From the NCBI GenBank assembly GCA_020072815.1, contig JAIQGE010000008.1, positions 62,001 to 126,000 of the forward strand: 64,000 bases of DNA. Direction: 5' to 3'. A model generated the notes under the pieces. That model worked only from the letters and a program-made list of their open reading frames with translations. It was not told the DNA's origin and did not search any database. Positions 33,871 through 42,175 of the stretch are shown here, piece by piece. This stretch comes from Terriglobia bacterium (lineage in GTDB: Bacteria; Acidobacteriota; Terriglobia; Terriglobales; Acidobacteriaceae). Numbering within the stretch: position 1 is the stretch's first letter; every line of letters begins with the position of its first letter. The translations under genes were made by a program, and so were the position numbers.

Positions 33871-34296
33871 ATGGAAAATCGCTCTCCATTGTTAACGGCA
33901 CATTACGCAGAGAAAGCGTACGATTTTCTGCAAGGAATGAAGCTCCTGGCAGAGTACGATTTGGCCGTGCATCGGGCGAGCATTGGGCTCTTGGCAACGC
34001 ATAGCGCGATAGCGCTCAACGACGCTATTCTTACGAGTGTTAGAGGTAAGAGCAGCAAGGCGGAGGACCATTCTGAAGCCGCTCGCGAACTGGAGAGAGT
34101 CTGCAGTGAACTGAAGATTGAAAAGAGGCATGGCGTCCGCCATTTGTCATCATTGTTGAAGAAGAAGAACCTTATCGCGTATGGTGACCAGCGGATCGAA
34201 GACAACGACGTGAAGTCAGCGATCGATCAAGCGGAGAGATTCGCGAACTGGGCCTATATTCATTTTAAGGAGGTGCTGGGTGCTAGAGAATCTTAG
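33871..34296 (+). CDS. HEPN-domain-like protein
   Basis: 141 residues, all helical. The region LAVHRASIGLLATHSAIALNDAILTSV followed by EDHSEAARELERV resembles the HEPN pattern of repeated helices ending in a conserved His. KRHGVRH near residue 85 offers a possible R-x4-H ribonuclease motif, but its position is unsure. HEPN proteins are RNases or partners in toxin-antitoxin and abortive-infection systems. The gene overlaps the next by 17 bases and the downstream ribosome-binding site lies within it, so the pair is translationally coupled. G+C is lower than in the neighbouring genes. Confidence 0.55.
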   Translation: MENRSPLLTAHYAEKAYDFLQGMKLLAEYDLAVHRASIGLLATHSAIALNDAILTSVRGKSSKAEDHSEAARELERVCSELKIEKRHGVRHLSSLLKKKNLIAYGDQRIEDNDVKSAIDQAERFANWAYIHFKEVLGARES

Positions 34297-34762
34297 CCCG
34301 TCTCAGCGCGAAGGGCGCCTGAAGAACGCAGCCGCCGACTTCCTGCAGCACCGGCTGATTGTTCCAAAGATCTTTCTAGATGCAGCGTGGCCGAGTCACA
34401 GGCGCATTGATGTTCTCGCCGTTGACAGAGCCGGCGCTGGCGACATCCACGTTGCGGAAGCGAAAGCATCTGTACTTGCGATCTATGACGCGGTAGCAGA
34501 CATGATGTCGCTGCCAGCTCATTACAAGTACGTTGTGATTTTTGCGGGCCCTGAATTGCGGATTGACGAATCACGCTTATACGCCACTGATGGAGTGGGG
34601 CGGGTTGGAGTCATTGCCGTCACCGAGCGTCCCGCAGACAAGAGTCTTCAGACCCATCTGGTGATAGCTCCCGAACGATTTCGTTTGGAAGACAAGTACT
34701 GGAAGGAGGTTGATGCTTTTTTGGCGTCCTCAGCGCCTGATGTCGAAATTCGGGACAGGTAG
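34280..34762 (+). CDS. Small PD-(D/E)XK-like nuclease paired with the HEPN protein
   Basis: 160 residues. RRIDVLAVDRAG followed by DIHVAEAKAS gives Asp44, Glu60 and Lys62 with the spacing of a PD-(D/E)XK active site, and a helix follows (YDAVADMMSLPAHYKYVVIF). The family is not otherwise recognised. The start is a GTG at 34280, supported by AAGGAGG just upstream inside the preceding gene. Its end faces the DUF885 gene on the same strand after about 105 bases. A two-component defence or toxin-antitoxin role is an inference from the pairing. Confidence 0.6.
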   Translation: MLENLSPSQREGRLKNAAADFLQHRLIVPKIFLDAAWPSHRRIDVLAVDRAGAGDIHVAEAKASVLAIYDAVADMMSLPAHYKYVVIFAGPELRIDESRLYATDGVGRVGVIAVTERPADKSLQTHLVIAPERFRLEDKYWKEVDAFLASSAPDVEIRDR

Positions 34763-34867
34763 TCACTCGCGTCGCGTAACTCGGTCTGGTTCAGAAAAGC
34801 CAACCCCCTCACCCACCCGCCTTCCACCACGTCCTTCATGATGTAATAGACCCCTACGGGAGAAAAC

Positions 34868-36688
34868 GTGAAACTTACTAGCATCGGCATTGCCATTCTT
34901 CTGTTGTCCGCGCTGTTTGCCTTCGGCCAGAGCCAGCCTCCGGGGCTGCCGCCCACCAAGCCCATGACCGACACTCCTTTCCCCCAGGGTCCGAAAGACC
35001 CGAAAACCGGGCAGATTGATTACCGCGCGCTGGTAGACCGCTATTTTGACGAGTACTACTTCAAGTTCAATCCCTCGTCGGGGACGCAAGCCGGCTTCCA
35101 CCAGTATGACGCCAAGCTGGAGGACTACTCGCGCGCCGGACTGCAAAAGCAGATTTCCGTACTCAAGCAGTTCAAAGCCGAGTTCGAGGCGGTGGAGGCG
35201 AAGAAACTTCCCGCCGACGTCGCCGTGGACCACCACCTCATCCTGAACGACATCAACAGCCGCCTGCTGGCGCTGGAGAACATACGCTTCTGGGAGAAAA
35301 ATCCTGACGTTTATTCCTCCGGCATCACCGGTTCCGTCTTCACCATCATGTCGCGGACGTTTGCGCCGCCGGAGGAGCGGCTGAAGTCGGTGATCGCCCG
35401 CGAAAAGCAGGTTCCGGCGGTCTTCCGGGCTGCGCGGCAAAACCTGAAGAACCCGCCGCCCATTTACGTTGACGTGGCGGTGGAGCAGATTCCCGGCCTG
35501 ATCAGCTTTTTCCAGAAAGACGTGCCGGAAGCCTTCAAAGACGTGAAGGATGAAGCGCTGCTCAAAGAGTTCTCGGCGACGAACGCGCAGGTGATGGCCG
35601 AACTCAAGAGTTACGGCGAGTGGATGCAAAAAGAGCTGAAGCCGCAGGCCCATGGCGACTTCCGCATCGGCGCCGATAATTTCCGCAGGAAACTACTCTA
35701 TGACGAAATGGTGGACATTCCGCTGCCCCGGCTGCTGGAAATCGGCATGGCCAACCTGCGGCTGAACCAGCAGGCGTTCAAGGACGCGGCCGCCAAGATC
35801 GATCCCAGCAAGACGCCGCAGCAGATTCTGGCCGAGTTGGAAAAAGACCATCCTGATCCTGACAAGCTGCTGCAAGCCTTCCGCGACACGCTGGGTGGGC
35901 TGAAAGATTTCCTGCAACAGCACCACATCGTAAAACTGCCGTCGGAAGTCCTGCCGATCGTGGAAGAGACGCCGCCCTTCGCCCGCGCATTGACCTTCGC
36001 TTCCATGGACACGCCGGGGCCGTTTGAGAAAGTCGCCAAAGAAGCGTTCTTCAACGTCACCCTGCCGGAGAAAACCTGGAACGCCAAGGAAGTGGAAGAA
36101 CACATGGCCGGGTTCAATCGGGGCACCGTGATCTCCACAGCGGTGCATGAAGCCTATCCCGGCCACTACACGCAGTTTCTGTGGGTGCCGTACGCGCCGT
36201 CGAAAGTGCGCAAGCTCCTGGGCTGCAGCTCCAACGCGGAAGGCTGGGCGCACTATTCCGAACAGATGATGCTGGACGAAGGCTATGGCCGCACGCCCGG
36301 CACCGACCAGGACCACGACGTGGCGTTCCTCAAGCTGCGCCTGGGCCAGTTGCAGGACGCGCTGCTGCGCAACGCAAGGTTCATCGTGGGAATCCAAATG
36401 CACACGGGCAAGATGACCTTTGACCAAGGCGTGGAGTTCTTTGAAAAAGAAGGTTACCAATCGCACATGAACGGCCTGCGCGAAACCAAGCGCGGTACCG
36501 CCGACCCGACGTATCTTTATTACACGCTGGGCAAACTGGAGATCATGAAGCTGCGCGACGATTACAAGAAGAAGCTGGGCGACAAGTTCACGCTGGAAGG
36601 CTTCCATAGCGAATTTCTGAAACAAGGCTTCCCGCCGGTGAAGCTGGTGCGGAAGATCATGCTGGGGGATGATAGTCCGGTGCTCTAA
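34868..36688 (+). CDS. Secreted DUF885-family zinc metallopeptidase
   Basis: 606 residues with signal peptide (MKLTSIGIAILLLSALFAFG). The body is the helical DUF885 fold with the zinc motif HEAYPGH (residues 427-433) and a later SNAEGWAHYSEQMMLDEG that supplies further ligand/acid residues. Members are periplasmic or extracellular peptidases related to carboxypeptidase-like gluzincins. The start is a GTG with GGGAG ahead. The length is typical for the family. Confidence 0.88.
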   Translation: MKLTSIGIAILLLSALFAFGQSQPPGLPPTKPMTDTPFPQGPKDPKTGQIDYRALVDRYFDEYYFKFNPSSGTQAGFHQYDAKLEDYSRAGLQKQISVLKQFKAEFEAVEAKKLPADVAVDHHLILNDINSRLLALENIRFWEKNPDVYSSGITGSVFTIMSRTFAPPEERLKSVIAREKQVPAVFRAARQNLKNPPPIYVDVAVEQIPGLISFFQKDVPEAFKDVKDEALLKEFSATNAQVMAELKSYGEWMQKELKPQAHGDFRIGADNFRRKLLYDEMVDIPLPRLLEIGMANLRLNQQAFKDAAAKIDPSKTPQQILAELEKDHPDPDKLLQAFRDTLGGLKDFLQQHHIVKLPSEVLPIVEETPPFARALTFASMDTPGPFEKVAKEAFFNVTLPEKTWNAKEVEEHMAGFNRGTVISTAVHEAYPGHYTQFLWVPYAPSKVRKLLGCSSNAEGWAHYSEQMMLDEGYGRTPGTDQDHDVAFLKLRLGQLQDALLRNARFIVGIQMHTGKMTFDQGVEFFEKEGYQSHMNGLRETKRGTADPTYLYYTLGKLEIMKLRDDYKKKLGDKFTLEGFHSEFLKQGFPPVKLVRKIMLGDDSPVL

Positions 36689-36822
36689 GAAGCAGTCAGC
36701 AGTGGAGAGTGATCACGGTCACCGCATGACACCGCCAAGCAATGGATCATCAAAGAGGTCGGGCCCCAAAAGCGAAGCCTACGGGCTAAGAATCTAACCG
36801 ACACCGGAATTGAGAAATATTT

Positions 36823-37053
36823 ATGGATAACGATTCAGATTTTACCGTGAATACGGACGGCACCGTCCATGTAGACATCCAGCCCACCCAACCCGCTAAA
36901 CCCACGCCGCCGGTGGCTTGCCACAAGGAGGAGCACCAAATACTGGATTTCCCATTTACTGCGACAGTCTGCGACGGCAACGACCAAGATAGCGGACACA
37001 TTGAGGAAGATGAGGATGGAACTGAAAGAGATGCTGAAGTAAATGCGGACTAG
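36823..37053 (+). CDS. Small acidic protein, hypothetical
   Basis: 76 residues, very acidic towards the end (HIEEDEDGTERDAEVNAD) and Pro/Thr-rich in the middle, with two Cys. No family is recognised and the ribosome-binding site is poor (GAG). It may be a genuine small protein or a chance open frame; composition is unlike the surrounding enzymes. Confidence 0.3.
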   Translation: MDNDSDFTVNTDGTVHVDIQPTQPAKPTPPVACHKEEHQILDFPFTATVCDGNDQDSGHIEEDEDGTERDAEVNAD

Positions 37054-37184
37054 ACCTAGTCTCTTACGCTCACTCTCTGACGCATTCTGACCCTGTGCTT
37101 CCCTGCGACAATGCATGAAGAAGCGCACGTGAGGCGATGCCATGCTGGACACGCGTAAACTCACGCCATTGGGCAGTGTAGTTT

Positions 37185-37212
37185 AATGCTGAGTGCTGAA
37201 TGCTGAGTGCTT
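37185..37212. repeat. TGCTGAGTGCTGA repeat, left of galU
   Basis: Two near-identical units of TGCTGAGTGCTGA type. An inverted copy lies at 38158-38178 right after galU and a further direct copy at 38217-38248. Confidence 0.65.
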
Positions 37213-37260
37213 GGTTTAGAATTTCCGCATCTTTACGAGTTCGCGTCGAGGACCCTCCCG

Positions 37261-38154
37261 ATGAAAATGCGCGTTCGCAAGGCCGTGTTTCCCGCTGCCG
37301 GACTGGGCACGCGGTTTCTTCCCGCCACCAAAGCCCAGCCCAAGGAAATGCTGCCGCTGGTGGACAAGCCCATCATCCAGTACGGCGTGGAAGAAGCGCT
37401 GGCCGCGGGCTGCGACCAGATCATCATCATCACCGGCCGCGGTAAGACCGCCATTGAAGACCACTTTGACACCAGTTACGAACTGGAAAAAATGCTGGAA
37501 GAACGCGGCAAAACCGACCTGCTGGCCGTGGTGCGGCAGATTTCTGACATGATCCACGTGGCTTATGTCCGCCAGAGAGAAGCACTGGGGCTGGGACACG
37601 CCGTGCTGATGGCCCGCGAATTGGTGGGCGACGAGCCTTTCGCCGTCCTGCTGGCCGATGACGTGATTGACGCGCAAAAACCTGTCCTCAAGCAGATGAT
37701 GGAAGTGTTTGATGAAACCCAGTCGTCAGTGATTGCCGCGATGGAGGTCAACGGTCCGGCTATTTCTTCTTACGGCGTGCTCGATGCGCAAAGGATTGAC
37801 AGCAAGTTCGGCGGGCGGCTTTACGACGTGAAGCACCTGGTGGAAAAACCCAAGATGGAAGATGCTCCTTCCAATCTGGCGATTATCGGCCGCTACATTC
37901 TCACGCCCAAAATCTTTGAGACCCTGGAACACACTCCGCTGGGGGCGGGCGGCGAACTCCAGCTCACCGACGGCCTGCGCGGCCTGCTGCAAGCCGGCGA
38001 GAAAATCTTTGGCTACGCCTTTGAAGGCAAACGCCACGACACCGGCGACAAACTGGGCTTCCTGAAAGCCACCGTGGAGTTTGCCCTGAAACGCAAAGAC
38101 ATGGGCAAACAGTTTGCGGAGTACTTGAAGACGCTGGATCTGAACGGACGCTGA
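37261..38154 (+). CDS. galU: UTP--glucose-1-phosphate uridylyltransferase
   Basis: 297 residues. Makes UDP-glucose from UTP and glucose-1-phosphate for glycans, trehalose and envelope sugars. The nucleotidyltransferase signature is near the start (AAGLGTRFLPATKAQPKEM), followed by LLADDVID, LVEKPKMEDAPSNLAIIGRY and GKRHDTGDKLGFLKA, all standard for bacterial GalU. The frame is open further upstream, but the ATG at 37261 has GAGG ahead and gives the family's usual N-terminus. The gene is bracketed by inverted TGCTGAGTGC repeats. Confidence 0.95.
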   Translation: MKMRVRKAVFPAAGLGTRFLPATKAQPKEMLPLVDKPIIQYGVEEALAAGCDQIIIITGRGKTAIEDHFDTSYELEKMLEERGKTDLLAVVRQISDMIHVAYVRQREALGLGHAVLMARELVGDEPFAVLLADDVIDAQKPVLKQMMEVFDETQSSVIAAMEVNGPAISSYGVLDAQRIDSKFGGRLYDVKHLVEKPKMEDAPSNLAIIGRYILTPKIFETLEHTPLGAGGELQLTDGLRGLLQAGEKIFGYAFEGKRHDTGDKLGFLKATVEFALKRKDMGKQFAEYLKTLDLNGR

Positions 38155-38157
38155 GCA

Positions 38158-38178
38158 ATCAGCACTCAGCATTCAGCC
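38158..38178. repeat. TGCTGAGTGCTGA repeat, inverted copy after galU
   Basis: Reverse complement of the 37185-37212 repeat, beginning 4 bases after the galU stop. Confidence 0.6.
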
Positions 38179-38216
38179 ATGAGGCGCTCTCGTGCTGCAG
38201 AGGCGGTTGGTCGGGG

Positions 38217-38248
38217 ACTGACTGCTGAGTGCTGAGTGCTGACTGCTA
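38217..38248. repeat. TGCTGAGTGCTGA repeat, third copy
   Basis: CTGCTGAGTGCTGAGTGCTGA with flanking variants. The stop codon of the Trm112-like gene (38246-38248) falls inside it, so the repeat forms that gene's 3' end. Confidence 0.6.
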
Positions 38249-38410
38249 CTTTGTTTCTTCCACCAGCAATATCGGTATCCCGTCGCGCACCGGGTAGACG
38301 CGTCCACATCCGGTGCATTGCAGCGACCTCTCGTCCGCGGCCAGCGTGAGCGGCTTGCGGCATTCCGCCACGGGACAGGCCAGCAGGTCGAGGATGGCTT
38401 TGAGCATCAT
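38246..38410 (-). CDS. Trm112-like zinc-ribbon protein
   Basis: A 54-residue protein, read directly from the complement: it opens MMLKAILDLLACPVAECRK, continues LQCTGCGRVYPVRDGIPILL and ends VEETK. Cys12, Cys17, Cys32 and Cys35 form a zinc ribbon, and the YPVRDGIPILL ending is the hallmark of the Trm112/YcaR family. These proteins partner methyltransferases or sit next to envelope and cofactor genes. The start is one of two adjacent ATGs (38410 or 38407). No clear Shine-Dalgarno is seen, but the family match is strong. Confidence 0.85.
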   Translation of the reverse strand: MMLKAILDLLACPVAECRKPLTLAADERSLQCTGCGRVYPVRDGIPILLVEETK

Positions 38411-38435
38411 GCACTGATTCTAAACCGGCAATGAG

Positions 38436-38651
38436 TTTTACCACAGAGGACACAGAGGAGCACTGAGGTCTCTTTCTGAAATCTCGACCCTGGGCGAAAG
38501 CGAACGGGGAGAGATCCCTATGACCACCAAACAATCTCCCGGTCAACAGCTATCCCTCCGCGATCTTGGCGGACATAGGGATCCCTCACCCGCAAAACCC
38601 GCGGGTTCGGGACTTCGGAAGAAGCGCTCCTCTGTGTCCTCTGTGGTAAAA
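38436..38651. mobile_element. MITE-like element with 26-base perfect inverted ends
   Basis: Perfect 26-base inverted repeats (38436-38461 and 38626-38651; they begin TTTTACCACAGAGGACACAG) bound 164 bases without a gene. The centre holds a GGGATCCCTC motif shared with the repeats around selD. No target-site duplication is obvious. The ends resemble the arms of the 25516-25595 repeat and related fragments near 45742. It lies just upstream of folD. Confidence 0.5.
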
Positions 38652-38703
38652 ATCCGGGTTTGGCGGCGCTTCCAAAGCGGTTTACTATAGGCCTGAATCC
38701 CAT

Positions 38704-39636
38704 ATGAACACCACCACCACGGCCACCATCCTTGACGGCAATAAGATCGCCGCACAGATCAAAGCAGAAGCCACCGAAGCAGTGCAAAAGCTGATCGCCG
38801 CCGGGCGGCGTCCTGGGCTGGCGGTGATTCTGGCGGGACACAATCCGGCTTCTGAGATTTACGTCCGCAACAAGGTCAAGACCTGCCAGCAACTGGGGAT
38901 GCTCAGCGAACATCTCACACCGCCGGACACCGTCACCACCGACGAGCTGCTGCAGATGGTCCACGAGCTCAACCAGCGTGACGAAATTGACGGCATCCTG
39001 GTCCAGCTTCCGCTGCCGCCGCAAGTTGACGCGAAGAAAGTTTTGCTGGCGGTCTCGCCCGAGAAAGACGTGGACGGATTTCATCCCATGAACGTGGGCA
39101 ATCTTTCCACGCAGCGTCCTGGCCTCGTTCCCTGCACACCCGCGGGCGTGATTGAAATACTGCGGCGCAGCAATATCGCCATCGAAGGGCAGAACGCGGT
39201 GGTGATCGGACGCAGTGACATCGTCGGCAAGCCGGTGGCCATGCTGCTGCTCAACGCCAATGCTACGGTTACGGTCTGCCATTCCAAGACCAAAAACCTT
39301 CCCGCAGTCGCGCGCCAGGCGGACATCGTGGTAGCCGCGATTGGCCGCGCCGGATACGTCACCGAAGAGTTCATCAAGCCCGGCGCCACGGTGATTGACG
39401 TGGGCATCAACAAAATTACCGACCGCAAGGAATTCGACAAGTTCTTTTTGGGCGACGCCGCGCGTGAAAAGACCTTCACGGAAAAAGGCTCGGTCCTGGT
39501 GGGCGACGTTGACCCTCATGTCGTCCGCGTGGCGGGAGCGTTTACGCCCGTCCCTGGCGGCGTGGGGCCCATGACCATTGCCATGCTTATGGCCAACACT
39601 GTAAAAGCTTGCCAGATGCGCCGGGGCGCAAAGTAG
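38704..39636 (+). CDS. folD: Bifunctional methylene-THF dehydrogenase / methenyl-THF cyclohydrolase
   Basis: 310 residues. Interconverts 5,10-methylene- and 10-formyl-tetrahydrofolate in one-carbon metabolism using NADP. Family signatures are intact: SEIYVRNKVKTCQQLGM (catalytic Lys), DGILVQLPLP, PEKDVDGFHPMNVG, VVIGRSDIVGKPVAMLL (dinucleotide site) and FTPVPGGVGPMTIAML. It is followed after 4 bases by coaE, which in turn overlaps the HtrA gene, giving a likely three-gene operon. Confidence 0.96.
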   Translation: MNTTTTATILDGNKIAAQIKAEATEAVQKLIAAGRRPGLAVILAGHNPASEIYVRNKVKTCQQLGMLSEHLTPPDTVTTDELLQMVHELNQRDEIDGILVQLPLPPQVDAKKVLLAVSPEKDVDGFHPMNVGNLSTQRPGLVPCTPAGVIEILRRSNIAIEGQNAVVIGRSDIVGKPVAMLLLNANATVTVCHSKTKNLPAVARQADIVVAAIGRAGYVTEEFIKPGATVIDVGINKITDRKEFDKFFLGDAAREKTFTEKGSVLVGDVDPHVVRVAGAFTPVPGGVGPMTIAMLMANTVKACQMRRGAK

Positions 39637-39640
39637 ATTC

Positions 39641-40273
39641 ATGGTGCGCGTCGGCCTCACTGGCGGGATCGCCTGCGGCAAATCCACCGTGGGCAAGATG
39701 TTTTCTGAGATGAGCGCCCACATCATTGAGGCCGATTCCATCGCGCATGAGCTGTATCGTCCGGGCGAGCCGGTGTACCAGGAGCTGGTGGAGAAATTCG
39801 GCAAAGACATCCTGCGGCCGGACGCGGAGATTGACCGCGCGCGCCTGGCCTCGCTGGCGTTTGACGACGGGCGCGTCCAAGAGTTAAACCGGATTGTGCA
39901 CCCCGCGGTGATCAAGCGGCAGGAGCAATGGATGTACCAGGTGGGCAAGAAAGATCCGTACGCCATCACCATGGTGGAAGCCGCGCTGATCATTGAAGCC
40001 GGCGCCAAAGGGCGCTTTGACAAGATCATTGTTGTGACCTGCAAGCCGGAACAAAAAGTTGTGCGTTACGCCCAGCGCGCCGGGATCCCGGAGTCCGCCG
40101 CGCGCGCCGAGGTGGAGCGCCGCAGCAAAGCCCAGTTGACGGACGCTGAAAAAGTCCGCCGCGCCGACTACGTGATTGACAACTCCGGGCCGATCGACCT
40201 GACTCGCCATCAGGTGGAACGCATTTACGCCGAACTGAAAGTCCTGGCCAAGCGCCTGTCTTTTGAACGATGA
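39641..40273 (+). CDS. coaE: Dephospho-CoA kinase
   Basis: 210 residues. Catalyses the last step of coenzyme A synthesis, phosphorylating the 3'-hydroxyl of dephospho-CoA. The P-loop GGIACGKST is at residues 9-17, followed by EADSIAHELYRPGEP, LNRIVHPAV and the CoaE C-terminal pattern RRSKAQLTDAEKVRRADYVIDNSG. It starts 4 bases after folD, and its stop overlaps the next start by 4 bases (ATGA). Confidence 0.96.
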   Translation: MVRVGLTGGIACGKSTVGKMFSEMSAHIIEADSIAHELYRPGEPVYQELVEKFGKDILRPDAEIDRARLASLAFDDGRVQELNRIVHPAVIKRQEQWMYQVGKKDPYAITMVEAALIIEAGAKGRFDKIIVVTCKPEQKVVRYAQRAGIPESAARAEVERRSKAQLTDAEKVRRADYVIDNSGPIDLTRHQVERIYAELKVLAKRLSFER

Positions 40274-41448
40274 CCCAATCGAAAGATGACCCTTTGAAAG
40301 GTGACCCCATGAAGTGGCTGCGTCCTGTTCTTCTCGCCATATTGTTTGTCGCTCTTTTCTACCTGCTCACCACGCGCCGTGACTCGCACCAGCTGCCCTC
40401 TTGGGTCACGCGTCCGGAGCACGTTGAGACCACGGCTTCGGCGGCGGCGCCCACGTTTGACGCCGAAGAGCAGCTCAACATCTCGGTGTACAAGAAAGCG
40501 TTGCCTTCGGTGGTGAACATCACGTCCACCGCCGTGGCGTTTGATTTTTTCTACGGCGCGGTGCCGCAGCAGGGCATGGGGTCCGGCTTTGTGATTGACG
40601 GCGACGGCCACATCCTGACCAACTACCACGTGATCGAAAACGCGCGCCAGGTGGAGGTCACCACCAGCGACAAGAAAAAGTACAAGGCAGAGATCATCGG
40701 CGCCGACCCGCCGCACGATCTGGCCATCATCCAGATTCCCGTGCGCACCGTCCCCCGGGCCGAGCTTGGCGATTCGCGCGACCTGGTGGTGGGGCAGAAA
40801 GTGTTCGCCATCGGCAACCCGTTTGGCCTGAACGGCACCATGACGCGCGGCATCATCAGCTCCATCCGCTCGGTGCGCGGCCAGCGCGGGTTCATTGATG
40901 AAGCCATACAGACTGACGCGGCCATCAACCCCGGCAACTCCGGCGGGCCGCTGCTGAACTCGCAAGGCAAAGTGATTGGCATCAATTCCATGATCCTCAC
41001 CGGAGGCGTCGAGCAGAGCGCGGGCATCGGCTTTGCCATCCCCATCAACACCGCCAAGGCCGTGCTGGACGACTTGGTGCACGTGGGCCACGCGCGCTAT
41101 CCCACGCTGGGCGTACGCACGATTCCGATTGGCCCTGACCTGGCCAGCGAGATGGGCCTGGCCTCGGACTCCGGACTGCTAATCGTGCAAGTGGTTGCGG
41201 GCAGCGCGGCGGAGCGTGGCGGCCTGAAGGGCGGCACGGAAAAAGCCTACCTGGGAAACCAGCCCATCACCCTGGGCGGCGACCTGATCGTGGCCATTGA
41301 CGGCGAGGCCGTCTCCGACCAGCAGGAGCTTTCTCACTTCATGCAAAACCATCACGCCGGCGACCAAGTGACGGTGACCATCTATCGCGGAAAAAAGAAG
41401 ATGGACGTAAAAGTGGTGCTGGCGGAGATGAAGAATGGGGCGGCGTAA
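40270..41448 (+). CDS. HtrA/DegP-type membrane-anchored serine protease
   Basis: 392 residues: an N-terminal membrane anchor (about 15-33), a trypsin-like domain with His120 (NYHVIEN), Asp150 (PPHDLAI) and Ser224 (NPGNSGGPLL), and a single C-terminal PDZ domain (about 290-385, RGGLKGG...GDLIVAIDGEAVSDQQEL). This is the DegS/HhoB-like, single-PDZ layout, consistent with periplasmic stress sensing or quality control. The start overlaps coaE by ATGA; an internal Met at residue 14 is an alternative just before the anchor. Confidence 0.9.
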   Translation: MTQSKDDPLKGDPMKWLRPVLLAILFVALFYLLTTRRDSHQLPSWVTRPEHVETTASAAAPTFDAEEQLNISVYKKALPSVVNITSTAVAFDFFYGAVPQQGMGSGFVIDGDGHILTNYHVIENARQVEVTTSDKKKYKAEIIGADPPHDLAIIQIPVRTVPRAELGDSRDLVVGQKVFAIGNPFGLNGTMTRGIISSIRSVRGQRGFIDEAIQTDAAINPGNSGGPLLNSQGKVIGINSMILTGGVEQSAGIGFAIPINTAKAVLDDLVHVGHARYPTLGVRTIPIGPDLASEMGLASDSGLLIVQVVAGSAAERGGLKGGTEKAYLGNQPITLGGDLIVAIDGEAVSDQQELSHFMQNHHAGDQVTVTIYRGKKKMDVKVVLAEMKNGAA

Positions 41449-41550
41449 TTTCTGTCGCTGCACAAGAAGCGCCGAGGTTACTTAACGTTACCTTTGTACC
41501 CTTCAAGTAACGTTGTGTGTTTCACCCAGCGAGGTTATAAGTGTGGTCAA

Positions 41551-42042
41551 ATGCCGCACAAATACCTCTTGAAAGAATTTGAGGAGTTCGCCAGATCGGC
41601 CACCAAACCCGAGCCGCTGATGGAGTACGTGTCGCGACGAATCCACCTGCACATTCCACGCTACAACTGGGTCGGATTCTACCTGAGCAACAAAGCTGAT
41701 TCTGGCACGCTGGTGCTGGGGCCGCACGTCGGCAGCTTTACTCCCAACCCGAGAATTTCCTTTGATCAAGGCCTGTGTGGCTCGGCCGCTTCCACGCACT
41801 GGGTGGTGGTGGCAGACAATGTTGCCGACGACCCACGCTATCTCCAAGCATCAGACCTGGTGAAATCGCAGATCTCGGTGCCGATCGTGGTCGGCGGCAT
41901 GGCAGTGGCGGTGTTCAACGTAGAAAGCTACTTCTTGGCCGCCTTTAGGCGTCCGGAAGAACGCGGTTTTGTGGAAGCCAGCGCCAAAATCATCGCGAAG
42001 TGCTTTGCCAGGACGGTGGCCAGCGATTTAGTGCAGGTGTGA
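41551..42042 (+). CDS. GAF-domain protein
   Basis: 163 residues forming one GAF domain (WVGFYLSNKADSGTLVLGPHVGSF, GLCGSAASTHWVVVADNVADDPRY, SQISVPIVVGGMAVAVFNVES). The fold is close to free methionine-(R)-sulfoxide reductases, but of their conserved cysteines only the one in GLCG remains; the catalytic position (usually before a CDAASRSE-like motif) is LQAS. A small-molecule sensor is therefore likelier than the reductase. The ATG at 41551 is preferred over a TTG 57 bases upstream that has no ribosome-binding site. Confidence 0.75.
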   Translation: MPHKYLLKEFEEFARSATKPEPLMEYVSRRIHLHIPRYNWVGFYLSNKADSGTLVLGPHVGSFTPNPRISFDQGLCGSAASTHWVVVADNVADDPRYLQASDLVKSQISVPIVVGGMAVAVFNVESYFLAAFRRPEERGFVEASAKIIAKCFARTVASDLVQV

Positions 42043-42092
42043 ATGGGGTATCGCGGAAGGGAAAGATGGTCGGGTTGCGTGTCTTTATGACA

Positions 42093-42118
42093 TATAATCG
42101 TGTTATATTCGCTATACT
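42093..42118 (+). promoter_or_regulatory. Candidate -10 elements upstream of hamA
   Basis: TATAAT (42093-42098) and TATACT (42113-42118) in a short AT-rich stretch, unusual in this high-G+C window. No convincing -35 was found for either. Confidence 0.35.
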
Positions 42119-42175
42119 GTGTTCAGAATTTGGCTACTCTGCGCAGGAGAGCATGATTCTCTACTGTAGGGGCAT

